From: CAYNKA01 sp964397655
GTDB lineage: Bacteria; Spirochaetota; Spirochaetia; DTKZ01
Direction: 5' to 3'
DNA length: 64,000 nucleotides
NCBI GenBank assembly: GCA_964397655.1
Contig: CAYNKA010000013.1
Location: 1-64,000 of the forward strand
This document shows positions 8,414 through 16,392 of this stretch, piece by piece; position 1 is the stretch's first letter; every line of letters begins with the position of its first letter. Below the pieces are notes generated by a model. The model did not search any database and was not told the origin of the DNA. It saw nothing but the letters and a program-made list of their open reading frames with translations. A program made the translations under genes and the position numbers.

Positions 8414-10207
8414 TTATTTGAGCTTCTTCAGGTTGTGTACGTCGATGATTTCGGTACCGAAGAGGTTAGCGTCGAGGTCGCCCACGCGCGGGTTGTACCC
8501 GATGATGACGTCCTGGTACACGAGCGGAACGTAGGGCTTGTCCTCGAGGAGCTGGACCATGGCCGCCTTGTAGGCCTCCTTGCGGACCGCGGGGTCCACG
8601 GAATGCCGGGCCTTCACGATGTTCTCCTGGACCTTGGCGTTGGAGTAGACCGCCGCATTCATGCCGGTGCCCACGGAGTCGGACGAGAAGATGATGCAGG
8701 TGTAGTCCGAATCCAGGGTCGGGGTGAACCAGCCGAAGAAGGAGATGTCGTAGCCTTCGCCCGTCTTGCCCATGCCGATGAGCTGGGCATGAACCATCGG
8801 GACGACCTTGAGGAGGTCGACGCCGAGGGTGGTCTTGACCTGGTCCTTGATGATGTTGGCCATCTTCACGCGCTCGGGGATGTTGGAGACGATGAACTGG
8901 ACCGATTCGGGCGTGAGCTTCGCCTTGAAGGCGGGGGAGAGCTTGCCGAAGTATTCCTTGGCCTTGTCGGCGTTGAAGTAGCTGGACTCCTCCTTCCATC
9001 CGCCGAGGGTCGTGCCCGCGGGGCGGTCGGTCACGTAGCCGATGAGGCCGGGATGCATGATCTGGTCGGCCGGGATCGCGGTGCCGTTGAAGATGTCGAC
9101 CTGCTTGGTGAAGGGCACGGGGTTGATCGAGTAGAAGATCGCGCTCCGGAGATTGGTGGAATCCTGTGCCGTGTAGCTGCCGCTCTTGTCGGGCTTGCCG
9201 TTCTTGAGCTGACCCACGAGCGGCGAGTACATGCTGAAGCCGATGTAGTACATCGTCCGCCCTGCGCCGCGGCCCTTGGCGAGCGACACGCCCGCCTTGG
9301 AGAGGCTGTCGAGCTCGAGGCGGGAAATGTTGTGGGACACGTCGATTTCACCGGTCTTGAGCGCGTTCGCGACCTGCTGGTTCTCGGAAATCGCCTTGTA
9401 CTGGATGTTCTTGAACGCTACCTTGTCCGCCCCGTTCCACCAGGCGTCGTTCCGCGTGATGTTGACTTCCTGCGGGTTCGGCCAGGAGACGAACTTGTAG
9501 GGACCGGTCCCTACGACGACCTTCGTGCCGTAGTCTGCTCCGGCCTGCTCGACGGTCTCCTTGTCCTCGATGCCCGAGCAGTAGTGGGCGAGGATGTTGA
9601 GGATGGGGCCGTAGGGGGCTGCGACCATGTATTTGTCGCGGTCGGCCCAGGATTCCATCTTCTGGTTGATGCCGTACTTGGGATCGACCTTCCCCGTGGT
9701 GATCTTCACGGTGAGGTCGTCGACCTTATCCACCTTCTTGATCGAGGCGAACATGCTCTTGGACGCGGACTTCGGATGGTGGAGGATCCTGTTGAAGGAG
9801 AACACCACGTCGTCTGCCGTGAAGGGATTCCCGTTGTGGAACTTGACGTTCGGCCGGAGCTTCAGGGTCACCACCGAGCCGTCGGCGGAGAAGCCCCCGT
9901 TCTCCTTCGTGGGGAGTTCCGTGGCGAGCACGGGGTAGAAAGCGCCGTCGGGCTTGATGCCGATGAGGGTCTCGTTGATCTCCCTCATGATCTGGGCCTC
10001 GTACAGGGTGGTGAAAAGGTTCGGGTCGAGAGGCTGGGGCTGGGCGCGGAGTACGAACACGAGAGTGTCGGGATCGCGGTCCTTGATCGACGGCCCCTTG
10101 ATCTCCTGGGCCGCGGCCGCCGCGGGTTTCTCCGTCTTGGAGCAGCCGAGCCAGAGGCCCGAAAACGCGAAAGCAACGAGCAAGAAAATAATGAACGATT
10201 TTTTCAT
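8414..10207 (-). CDS. dppA: Peptide ABC transporter substrate-binding lipoprotein
   Basis: The 597-residue protein is a family-5 solute-binding protein (DppA/OppA type). Residues 1-22 are a signal peptide with lipobox LWLGC, so it is anchored by Cys22 in the periplasm. The body contains the family signature region (TLKLRPNVKFHNGNPFTADDVVFSFNR) and the YKF/NPYW-like segments of peptide-binding folds. It is the first gene of the seven-gene importer/peptidase operon and has an AGGAGA site before the ATG and a good promoter at 10231-10258. Peptide specificity is inferred from family and from the two downstream peptidases. Confidence 0.93.
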   Translation of the reverse strand: MKKSFIIFLLVAFAFSGLWLGCSKTEKPAAAAAQEIKGPSIKDRDPDTLVFVLRAQPQPLDPNLFTTLYEAQIMREINETLIGIKPDGAFYPVLATELPTKENGGFSADGSVVTLKLRPNVKFHNGNPFTADDVVFSFNRILHHPKSASKSMFASIKKVDKVDDLTVKITTGKVDPKYGINQKMESWADRDKYMVAAPYGPILNILAHYCSGIEDKETVEQAGADYGTKVVVGTGPYKFVSWPNPQEVNITRNDAWWNGADKVAFKNIQYKAISENQQVANALKTGEIDVSHNISRLELDSLSKAGVSLAKGRGAGRTMYYIGFSMYSPLVGQLKNGKPDKSGSYTAQDSTNLRSAIFYSINPVPFTKQVDIFNGTAIPADQIMHPGLIGYVTDRPAGTTLGGWKEESSYFNADKAKEYFGKLSPAFKAKLTPESVQFIVSNIPERVKMANIIKDQVKTTLGVDLLKVVPMVHAQLIGMGKTGEGYDISFFGWFTPTLDSDYTCIIFSSDSVGTGMNAAVYSNAKVQENIVKARHSVDPAVRKEAYKAAMVQLLEDKPYVPLVYQDVIIGYNPRVGDLDANLFGTEIIDVHNLKKLK

Positions 10208-10230
10208 TGCTTATCTCCTATTGGATCGAT

Positions 10231-10258
10231 GGTATAGAGTGAAAAGTCAGGATGTCAA
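10231..10258 (-). promoter_or_regulatory. Sigma70-like promoter of the dpp operon
   Basis: On the minus strand a perfect -35 TTGACA (10253-10258) is separated by 16 bp from a -10 TATACC (10231-10236), about 24 bp upstream of the dppA ATG. Just upstream of the -35 is a small dyad GATAA-GAAA-TTATC (10259-10272) that may bind a regulator. Confidence 0.65.
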
Positions 10259-10285
10259 GATAAGAAATTATCACTATCGGTTGGA

Positions 10286-10322
10286 AAAGGAAAAGCCCGC
10301 CGTCGGGCCGACGCCGGCGGGC
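10286..10322 (-). terminator. Rho-independent terminator after the tct/gntR/PPC operon
   Basis: On the minus strand the stem GCCCGCCG/CGGCGGGC (arms at 10315-10322 and 10295-10302) is followed by TTTTCCTTTT. It lies directly after the PPC-domain gene and before the dppA promoter, separating the two operons. Confidence 0.75.
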
Positions 10323-10333
10323 CTGATCGGGCC

Positions 10334-10765
10334 TCACTTGTACTCGATCTGCTTCTTGCCCTTCTCGTTGACCTTGCGCGTGATCTCGAGGCCTTCCACC
10401 TCGATGATCGCCATCTCGTAGACGTAGAGCACCTTGTTGCCGGGCTCGAGGTGTCCGGGATAGGTCCCCTTCGGGTCGGAAATGACGGTGTGGAGATGGG
10501 CGACCCCGTCAACGATGAGCCCGTCGATGGACGAGAGCTCTATGGGGCTGTTCTCCAGCTTGTGGAAGGTGAACGACGAAGGATAGGTCGTCGTCGTGAT
10601 GTAATGGGTGTTGCCCCTGCTCAGGGTCCCGATCGCGGAAACGACGATCGCGTTCTTGATCTTCTCGTCCGCGATGAGCTTGTCGATGCTTTCCGCGACG
10701 TCGTCGCCTTCCTCCATGCGGACGAAGAAAATCCTGCCGATCTTGTTCGATACGAATGCTTTCAC
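10334..10765 (-). CDS. PPC/DUF296-domain protein
   Basis: The 143-residue protein consists of a single PPC (plant and prokaryote conserved, DUF296) domain of the usual length. Characteristic stretches are an N-terminal MKAFVSNKIGRIFFVRMEEGDDV, the AIGTLSR turn, GLIVDGVAHLHTVISDP with the conserved His residues that bind metal in bacterial homologues, and the C-terminal beta strand. Bacterial PPC proteins are trimers with an unknown role, some thought to bind DNA or a small ligand. It starts 18 bp after the GntR gene and is the last gene before a terminator, so it belongs to the tripartite-transporter operon and may act on the imported carboxylate or on its regulation. Confidence 0.85.
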   Translation of the reverse strand: MKAFVSNKIGRIFFVRMEEGDDVAESIDKLIADEKIKNAIVVSAIGTLSRGNTHYITTTTYPSSFTFHKLENSPIELSSIDGLIVDGVAHLHTVISDPKGTYPGHLEPGNKVLYVYEMAIIEVEGLEITRKVNEKGKKQIEYK

Positions 10766-10783
10766 TTGTCTTTCTCCTTCTTT

Positions 10784-11461
10784 TCAACCGGAGACGTTCC
10801 GCAGGTTCAGAGCCGACAACCTTATATGGTCCCTCATCGCCTGTTCCGCCTCGTTCGGTTTTCTGTCCATGATCGCTTGCATTATTTTTTGGTGCAAATC
10901 CCCCGGGATGAGCGAGAAGATGTCCTTCTTCGCGAGGATGTTCCGCTGCAGCAGCCTGAAGAGGTTCACGTTGTGCAGGGCCTTCGTGAGGGACTGGCAG
11001 CCGGAACACTCGGCGAGTTCAATGTGGAAATCGTAATGCAGTTCCCAGAAGGGGTTTTCGAGTTCGTCGGTCCTGGGCGACGAATCGAGCTGCTCCGCCA
11101 GGAACACCAGCCTGTGCTCCTGCTCCTTCGTGAGTCCCGCTTCGGCGAGGATCCGGACGACCTGGCATTCGACCGCCTCGCGGAGGGCGCTCCTGTCCCG
11201 TATGGTCTCGGGCGTGAGCGCCACCACCCGCGAACCCCAGCGGGGAAAGGATTCCACGAGTCCCTCGAATTCCAGGCGGTGCAGCGCTTCGATGACCGGT
11301 ATCATCGAAACGCCCGAGAGTTCCGCCATGGTCCTGAGAGAAAGCTTCGAGCCGGGTTCGAGTTCGCCTTTGAGTATCTTCTCCGAAATTATTCCATAGG
11401 CCGTGTCGCCCGAGGAGGGAACCTCCTGCCGCTTCATCCTGCGAAAACCCTTCTCGACCAT
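10784..11461 (-). CDS. GntR-family regulator (FCD/FadR type)
   Basis: This 225-residue transcription factor has an N-terminal winged helix (residues about 15-80, LEPGSKLSLRTMAELSGVSMIPVIEALHRLEFEGLVE) and a C-terminal all-helical FCD ligand domain, with the family's metal-binding Asp/His pattern (ELHYDFHIELAECSGCQSL ... DLHQKIMQAI ... MRDHIRLS). The ATG at 11461 is preceded by a long GGAGGAGGAG site. It lies 42 bp downstream of tctA in the same operon. FCD regulators usually repress carboxylate-use genes and release DNA on binding the substrate, so it is the likely ligand-sensing regulator of tctCBA acting at the 14573-14591 dyad. Confidence 0.9.
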   Translation of the reverse strand: MVEKGFRRMKRQEVPSSGDTAYGIISEKILKGELEPGSKLSLRTMAELSGVSMIPVIEALHRLEFEGLVESFPRWGSRVVALTPETIRDRSALREAVECQVVRILAEAGLTKEQEHRLVFLAEQLDSSPRTDELENPFWELHYDFHIELAECSGCQSLTKALHNVNLFRLLQRNILAKKDIFSLIPGDLHQKIMQAIMDRKPNEAEQAMRDHIRLSALNLRNVSG

Positions 11462-11503
11462 ATTCCAGCTCTCCTCCTCCGCAGCCGCCTGCGCGGACTT
11501 CCG

Positions 11504-13045
11504 TTATTTTTTTCCGCCTTCCATCTGCTTCTTCATGTAGAGGGAGGCGTCCTCGGACACCACCTTGTCCTTCTGGAACATCGGCAGAATCAGCGTCGCG
11601 AGGATCAGGACCACGAGGACCGCCGCGACCGGATTGTGCGACAGCGAGTCCCAGATCACCGAGCCGTAATCGCCGTGGGCGATGGACAGCCATCTCCTGA
11701 AGTTCTCCTCCATGAGCGGGCCGAGAATGATGGCGAGAACCATGGCTGCCCGGGGGATCTCCTGCTTGGACATGACGTAGCCCAGGGCTCCGAAGGCGAG
11801 CATAACGCCGACGTCGAACATGCTGTTCTGGATCGCGTAGGTTCCGATGACGCACAGCGAGAGGATGCCCGTGTTGAGCACCGGTCTCGGGATGAAGAGC
11901 AGGCGCGCGAAGTACTTCGCCCCGAAGAGTCCGAACACGAGAAACAGGATGTTGATGATGACCATGCCGATGAAGATCGCCGAAACCAGGTCGAAATTCT
12001 TCGTGAAGAGCATCGGCCCGGGCGTCAGACCGTGGAGGATGAAGGCGCCGATGAGGATCGCCGTGACCGCGTCGCCGGGAATTCCCAGGGAGAGGAGGGT
12101 CGTCATGGCCCCGCCGGTGCAGGCGTTGTTCGAGGACTCCGCGGCGGCGATGCCTTCGGGCGAACCCTTGCCCATGAGCTCAGGATGCTTCGAAAACCGC
12201 TTCTGCTGGGCGTAGGCCACGATGGCCGCGATCGTTCCGCCGGCTCCGGGGATGGCTCCCACGATGACGCCCACGACGCTCGAACGCAGCAGGACGGCCC
12301 AGAGGGGTTTCACCTCCTTGAAGCTCTCGAGGCTCTTCTCGATCTTGAACAACTCCTGCTTTGCCGCAGCCACGTTCTTCTCGATGTTGAGGAATATCTC
12401 GGACACGCCGAACAGGCCGATCATGGCAGCGATGAAGTTGATCCCCGAGAGCAGGTTGACGTTCCCGAAGGAGAATCTCGCGACCGCCGTGAGCGGGTCG
12501 AAGCCGACCGTGGCTATGAGCAGCCCGATGAAGCCGGAGATGAGTCCTTTGACCGTGGAGCCGGGAGAGACGTAGGCCATGATGCTGATTCCCCAGAAAG
12601 CCACGAGGAACATCTCGAAGGAGGTGAATTTCAGGGCGATCGAGGCGATGAAGGGGGAAAGCAGCGCCAGGGTGAAGACGCTGAAGAGCCCGCCCAGCGA
12701 CGAGGCGACCGTCGCAATGCCTATGGCCCTTCCGGCCTGTCCCTTCAAGGCCATGGGATAGGCGTCAAGGGTGGTCATGACCGCCGAAGGCGTTCCCGGT
12801 ATGTTCACCAGCGTGGCGGAGATGGAGCCGGCGTAGTTCGCCGCACAGTAGATTCCGAGCAGCATGAGAATAGCGGCGGTCGGCGACAGGCTGTAGGTGA
12901 GCGGAACGAGGATGGAAACGCCCATGGTCGCCGTGAGGCCCGGAAGGGCGCCGACGACGATTCCGAGGACGACGCCGATCACCATGAATACGAGAACGTT
13001 CATGTCGAAAAGCTGAAGACCTGCCGTATACAGAGTCCAACTCAT
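11504..13045 (-). CDS. tctA: Tripartite tricarboxylate transporter, large permease TctA
   Basis: The 513-residue protein is the TctA large membrane subunit (usual length about 500, around 12 helices). It begins with the family's VLGIVVGALPGLTATMGVSILVP block, contains the second inverted-repeat motif GVIVGAIPGAGGTIAAIVAYAQQKR, and carries hydrophobic helices throughout. It starts 12 bp after tctB. With TctB and the periplasmic TctC it imports a carboxylate using the proton or sodium gradient. The exact substrate cannot be read from sequence. Confidence 0.95.
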   Translation of the reverse strand: MSWTLYTAGLQLFDMNVLVFMVIGVVLGIVVGALPGLTATMGVSILVPLTYSLSPTAAILMLLGIYCAANYAGSISATLVNIPGTPSAVMTTLDAYPMALKGQAGRAIGIATVASSLGGLFSVFTLALLSPFIASIALKFTSFEMFLVAFWGISIMAYVSPGSTVKGLISGFIGLLIATVGFDPLTAVARFSFGNVNLLSGINFIAAMIGLFGVSEIFLNIEKNVAAAKQELFKIEKSLESFKEVKPLWAVLLRSSVVGVIVGAIPGAGGTIAAIVAYAQQKRFSKHPELMGKGSPEGIAAAESSNNACTGGAMTTLLSLGIPGDAVTAILIGAFILHGLTPGPMLFTKNFDLVSAIFIGMVIINILFLVFGLFGAKYFARLLFIPRPVLNTGILSLCVIGTYAIQNSMFDVGVMLAFGALGYVMSKQEIPRAAMVLAIILGPLMEENFRRWLSIAHGDYGSVIWDSLSHNPVAAVLVVLILATLILPMFQKDKVVSEDASLYMKKQMEGGKK

Positions 13046-13057
13046 TGCGGATTCCTC

Positions 13058-13519
13058 TTATGCGAACAGAATCCCGTTCAGTACGGGTACTTTGAAAAAA
13101 ACAAAGAACACGATATAGAGAATCACCGTGACAGGTATGCTCACGAGAACCGCTGTCTTCACCTTCGTTCCAAGGAGAAGCGGAACGCAAAAAGTGAAAG
13201 CGAGGGTTGAAGCGACGAAACCTATCAGATAAATCCCCGCGGTGTAACCGATCAGAATTCCGAAAAGGGCAGCGACGCGTTTCGCTCCGGCGGAGGACCA
13301 AAGACCCGTCTTGGCGGAAGGAGAATTCCTGTGCACGGCCAGGAAGGTGTTCACGAGGAGAAGGGCGCCCAGGACGAATACGACGACCGACAGAATCCGC
13401 GGGTAGAGCGCGGGGTTGTCCGCGAGCGAAGCCCCTCCCTTGGAAAAAGAACCTGCGCCGACGAAGACCGCGACCGCGATCGCGATCGTCACAACACCGT
13501 TCACGACATCTTTCTTCAT
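13058..13519 (-). CDS. tctB: Tripartite tricarboxylate transporter, small subunit TctB
   Basis: A 153-residue, four-helix membrane protein with the size and position of TctB. Its sequence is poorly conserved, as is usual for this subunit. Helices lie near residues 6-24, 38-60, 82-105 and 115-150. It is encoded between tctC and tctA and is assigned mainly by context, hydropathy and length. Confidence 0.88.
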   Translation of the reverse strand: MKKDVVNGVVTIAIAVAVFVGAGSFSKGGASLADNPALYPRILSVVVFVLGALLLVNTFLAVHRNSPSAKTGLWSSAGAKRVAALFGILIGYTAGIYLIGFVASTLAFTFCVPLLLGTKVKTAVLVSIPVTVILYIVFFVFFKVPVLNGILFA

Positions 13520-13545
13520 AAGACCGACGCTCCTGAAAACACGGA

Positions 13546-13564
13546 GGCCGGCGGTCCGCCGGCC
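13546..13564 (-). other. Intercistronic stem-loop between tctC and tctB
   Basis: The sequence GGCCGGCGG-T-CCGCCGGCC is a perfect inverted repeat in the gap between the binding-protein gene and the small-permease gene. With a realistic loop it gives a 7-bp all-GC stem. No U-tract follows. Its place after the binding-protein gene mirrors the dppA-dppB hairpin and suggests the same stoichiometry control. Confidence 0.65.
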
Positions 13565-13593
13565 CCCATCGTCGAAGAGTGGAGGCTTCCCGG

Positions 13594-14553
13594 CTATTTC
13601 TGCCCGATCTTCTTCATGAGATCCGCGGTCAGCCGCTTCTGTTCCTCGAAGAACTTCGTGAACTCGACATGGTTCGTGAACTTCGCAACGAGACCGGAAT
13701 TCTTGATGAGGTTCTTGAATTCATCGCCCGCCATACCGGCCTGAACCGCCTTGTCCAGGACGGCGAGGGCTTCCTCGGGAGTCCCCTTGGTCGTGAAGAT
13801 GCCCCGCCAGACCGGGAAGCTCACCTTGATGCCGCTTTCGAGGCAGGTCGGCACTTCGGTGAGCATGGGGTGCTTGCCTTCGCTCATGACCGCGAGCGGC
13901 TTGATCTTTCCTGCGTCCACGAGGGCTTTCGATTCCGCGGGGTTGACGATCACGGCATCCACCTCGCCTGCGGCGAGCGCCGTGAGCATGGGAGTGCCGC
14001 CGCCCGAGTAGGCGACATATTGGAAATCGACGCCCGCAGCCTGCGCGAACATGACGGCCGCGAGGTGCCAGAGCGATCCGACGCCGTTGTGGGCGATCTT
14101 GAGTTTTGACGCCTTCGCCGCGGTGACGAAATCCCCGATGGTCTTGTACGGGGCGTCGGCCTTCACGAGGATGACGCCGGTGTCTTCAGCGACCTGGGCT
14201 ACGGGCTGGAAGCCCTCGACCTTGACGTCGATTCCGCCGAAGGGCATGAGAAGGAGGGTCTGCGAATTGATGTAGACCTTCTGCCCGTCCGGTTTCGCGT
14301 TCGTGATTTCCATGGCAGCCACCGCTCCGCGGGAAGCCGGCTTGTTTTCCGGGATGACGTTGACGCCGAGAGACGCCTTCATGCCGGGAATGAGAGCCCT
14401 CATGATGAGATCGTTCCCTCCGCCTGCCGCATTCGGATTCACGAAGGTCACGTCGCCTTTCGGATACTTGGCGGTTTCGTTCGATCCCGACGCGAAGGCG
14501 GAACCGACCGTGAGAATCAACGCCAGAAATACGAAGCTCAAACGCTTGTTCAT
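13594..14553 (-). CDS. tctC: Tripartite tricarboxylate transporter binding protein TctC
   Basis: The 319-residue periplasmic binding protein is of the TctC/Bug family. A signal peptide (residues 1-22, ending AFASG) is followed by the family start KYPKGDVTFVNPNAAGGGNDLIMRAL, the Asp/Asn carboxylate-binding loop, and the VGSLWHLAAVMFAQAAGVDFQYVAYSGGGTPMLTALAAGEVDA block. Helical C-terminal residues are typical. The ATG follows AGGAGGAAG. It is the first gene of the operon and is preceded by a promoter and a strong dyad operator candidate. Confidence 0.95.
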   Translation of the reverse strand: MNKRLSFVFLALILTVGSAFASGSNETAKYPKGDVTFVNPNAAGGGNDLIMRALIPGMKASLGVNVIPENKPASRGAVAAMEITNAKPDGQKVYINSQTLLLMPFGGIDVKVEGFQPVAQVAEDTGVILVKADAPYKTIGDFVTAAKASKLKIAHNGVGSLWHLAAVMFAQAAGVDFQYVAYSGGGTPMLTALAAGEVDAVIVNPAESKALVDAGKIKPLAVMSEGKHPMLTEVPTCLESGIKVSFPVWRGIFTTKGTPEEALAVLDKAVQAGMAGDEFKNLIKNSGLVAKFTNHVEFTKFFEEQKRLTADLMKKIGQK

Positions 14554-14572
14554 ATGCTTCCTCCTAAATAGC

Positions 14573-14591
14573 TGTTATAACATTTATAACA
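14573..14591. promoter_or_regulatory. Operator candidate: 19-bp perfect dyad
   Basis: The sequence TGTTATAA-CAT-TTATAACA is a perfect 8-3-8 inverted repeat between the -10 box and the ribosome binding site of tctC, covering the expected transcription start. The position suits a repressor. The FCD-type GntR encoded in the same operon is the obvious candidate, as these factors bind short dyads of similar size. Confidence 0.7.
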
Positions 14592-14593
14592 TG

Positions 14594-14622
14594 AGTATAA
14601 ATTCAAATCGGCACCTGTTCAA
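14594..14622 (-). promoter_or_regulatory. Sigma70-like promoter of the tct operon
   Basis: On the minus strand -35 TTGAAC (14617-14622) is separated by exactly 17 bp from -10 TATACT (14594-14599). Transcription should start near 14587, inside the 14573-14591 dyad. Confidence 0.7.
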
Positions 14623-14725
14623 GAGGACGTGCGCCGAATAAAGCATCGCCCGTCTATTGATTCCCGAATCGATGTGGAGTAAGCTGAAGACAGCGTGAAG
14701 GCCGGCAAGGAAAAGGAGACTCGTC

Positions 14726-15655
14726 ATGATTTCCATCTGGCGGCAGGAAGGAAAATCTCTCGTCAAGATCGAGAATCCGGAACCCAATTGCTGGATCAAC
14801 GTCACCTCTCCGAACAATTACGAGATCAGCTATCTCATCAACGAGCAGGGCATCGACCTGGACCTTCTCAACGACATCCTCGACATCGACGAGCAGTCGC
14901 GGACCGAAAAGGAGGACGGCAAGGTAACCATCATCACGCGCATTCCGGTGTATCGTGAAGATCGGGAGATCCCCTACTTCACCGTTCCCATCGGCATCGT
15001 CTTCTCGAACGATCGGATCCTGACTATCTGCCTCCAGGAGAACGACACCCTCAGAGACCTCATGGAAAACAAGGTGAAGAATTTCAACCTCGCGAGCAAG
15101 AAGACCTTCCTGCTCACGGTCCTCTTCCGCGCGGCCTTCTACTATCTGCGCTACCTGAAGGAGATCAACCGGAAGACGTCGCAAATCGAAAAAGAGCTCC
15201 AGCGGGCGATCAAAAACACCGAGCTCATCCAGCTTCTCGCGATGGAAAAGTCCCTGGTCTTCTTCACGACGTCGCTCAAGGCGAACGAGCTTCTCATAGA
15301 GAAGCTCCAGAAGACGAATTTCCTTCCCCTGACCGAGGAGGACCGGGAGCTTCTGGACGACGTGATCACCGAAACTCGGCAGGCCATCGAAATGTCGAAC
15401 ATCTACAGCAACATCCTGAGCGGCATGATGGACGCCTTCGCCTCGGTCATATCCAACAACCTGAATGTCGTCCTCAAACAGCTCACCTCCATTTCCCTGA
15501 TCCTCATGATCCCTACGCTCATCGCGAGCATATACGGGATGAACATTCCCATACCCTTCCAGCAGAACGACTGGTCCTTCGTCGGCATTCTCGCAGGATC
15601 GAGCTTCGTATCGATAGTCAGCATCGTCATTTTCCGACGCAAACAGTTCTTCTAG
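14726..15655 (+). CDS. corA: CorA-family magnesium/divalent cation transporter
   Basis: The 309-residue protein is a CorA-type channel. It has a large N-terminal cytoplasmic domain with long helices (residues about 100-240) and two C-terminal membrane helices. The selectivity motif reads YGMNIPIP near residue 270, between the helices, with the usual short positively charged tail (FRRKQFF). The start is fixed by AAGGAGACT before the ATG. CorA pentamers take up Mg2+ (in some members Co2+ or Ni2+) down the membrane potential. It stands alone, divergent from tctC. Confidence 0.93.
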   Translation: MISIWRQEGKSLVKIENPEPNCWINVTSPNNYEISYLINEQGIDLDLLNDILDIDEQSRTEKEDGKVTIITRIPVYREDREIPYFTVPIGIVFSNDRILTICLQENDTLRDLMENKVKNFNLASKKTFLLTVLFRAAFYYLRYLKEINRKTSQIEKELQRAIKNTELIQLLAMEKSLVFFTTSLKANELLIEKLQKTNFLPLTEEDRELLDDVITETRQAIEMSNIYSNILSGMMDAFASVISNNLNVVLKQLTSISLILMIPTLIASIYGMNIPIPFQQNDWSFVGILAGSSFVSIVSIVIFRRKQFF

Positions 15656-15671
15656 CCCATTCCGAAAAGTC

Positions 15672-15700
15672 TTGACCGATGAGGGAAAGGCCGGTATATT
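15672..15700 (+). promoter_or_regulatory. Promoter of the tetR-efflux operon
   Basis: TTGACC (15672-15677) lies 17 bp from TATATT (15695-15700), followed at once by the TetR operator candidate. This is a near-consensus sigma70 promoter. Confidence 0.7.
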
Positions 15701-15704
15701 GACC

Positions 15705-15736
15705 AAGGAAACTATAAAAACTAATTTAGTTTCCTT
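15705..15736. promoter_or_regulatory. TetR operator candidate
   Basis: Two nested dyads lie right after the -10 box: outer arms AAGGAAACTA (15705-15714) and TAGTTTCCTT (15727-15736), both perfect, and an inner AAACTAA-T-TTAGTTT (15718-15732), also perfect. A further TTAGTTT follows before the ribosome binding site. The position over the transcription start fits autorepression by the TetR-family protein encoded at 15757. Confidence 0.72.
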
Positions 15737-15756
15737 AGTTTTTAGGAGGGTACGGC

Positions 15757-16392
15757 ATGGAAGATCGGGTTCCCGAACGCCTCGTCGAAGCGGCGACCAA
15801 CCACTTCATGAAGAACGGCTACTCCCGAGCCACGACCGACGGGATAGCCTACTCCGCGGGCATGAGCAAGAAGACCTTGTACAAGCACTTTCCCGGGAAA
15901 AAGCAGCTCTTCTCCTTCGTCATCGGGATCTTCATCCGCGAGATGGAACGTAAGGTCGACGCGATTCTCGGCGACCCATCCCTCGGGAGCTTGGACAAGA
16001 TCGGAGCGATCTTCAAGGAAGTCGGGGGACGGGCGTCCAAGCTTTCCCGCTTCCTCGTCGTGGACTTCGTCCGCTCCGTCCCGGAGGAATGGCAGCGGAT
16101 CGAGGAACTCCGCAGACGGATTCTTCTCGAGCACATGAAGGATCTCTTCCTCCAGGCGAAGAGGGAGGGTTTTTTCCGGGAGGATCTCGACATCGACCTG
16201 CATGTTCAGATCATCTACCAGATAATCGTCAACACCTTCATACCCGAAGTCATCAGCGAGATGCCGTACGCACCGGTGACGATCGTGGAAACGCTCATCA
16301 ACCTCGTCCACAGGGGAACGTTGACGGAGGAAGGAAGAAAGCGGTTCGGCGTCTTCAAGGCCGAGTCCGCCGCGGAGGGGAGAATACCATGA
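15757..16392 (+). CDS. TetR-family transcriptional regulator
   Basis: The 211-residue regulator has the TetR DNA-binding helix-turn-helix at residues 8-55 (LVEAATNHFMKNGYSRATTDGIAYSAGMSKKTLYKHFPGKKQLF) and a variable helical ligand domain. An AGGAGGG site precedes the ATG. Its stop overlaps the start of the membrane-fusion gene by 4 bp, and it heads a seven-gene efflux operon, the layout of cecR-ybhGFSR. It most likely represses its own operon from the 15705-15736 dyads and is released by a toxic substrate of the pump. Confidence 0.92.
   Translation: MEDRVPERLVEAATNHFMKNGYSRATTDGIAYSAGMSKKTLYKHFPGKKQLFSFVIGIFIREMERKVDAILGDPSLGSLDKIGAIFKEVGGRASKLSRFLVVDFVRSVPEEWQRIEELRRRILLEHMKDLFLQAKREGFFREDLDIDLHVQIIYQIIVNTFIPEVISEMPYAPVTIVETLINLVHRGTLTEEGRKRFGVFKAESAAEGRIP

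Noticed and set aside
8342..10237. Open frame of 631 codons on the plus strand
   Set aside because: It mirrors dppA in antisense, has no start signal and no family motif.
10451..13210. Open frame of 919 codons on the plus strand
   Set aside because: It is antisense to gntR, tctA and tctB, which have clear motifs and ribosome binding sites; its protein is a low-complexity Arg/Asp/His/Glu string expected from reverse reading of GC-rich genes.
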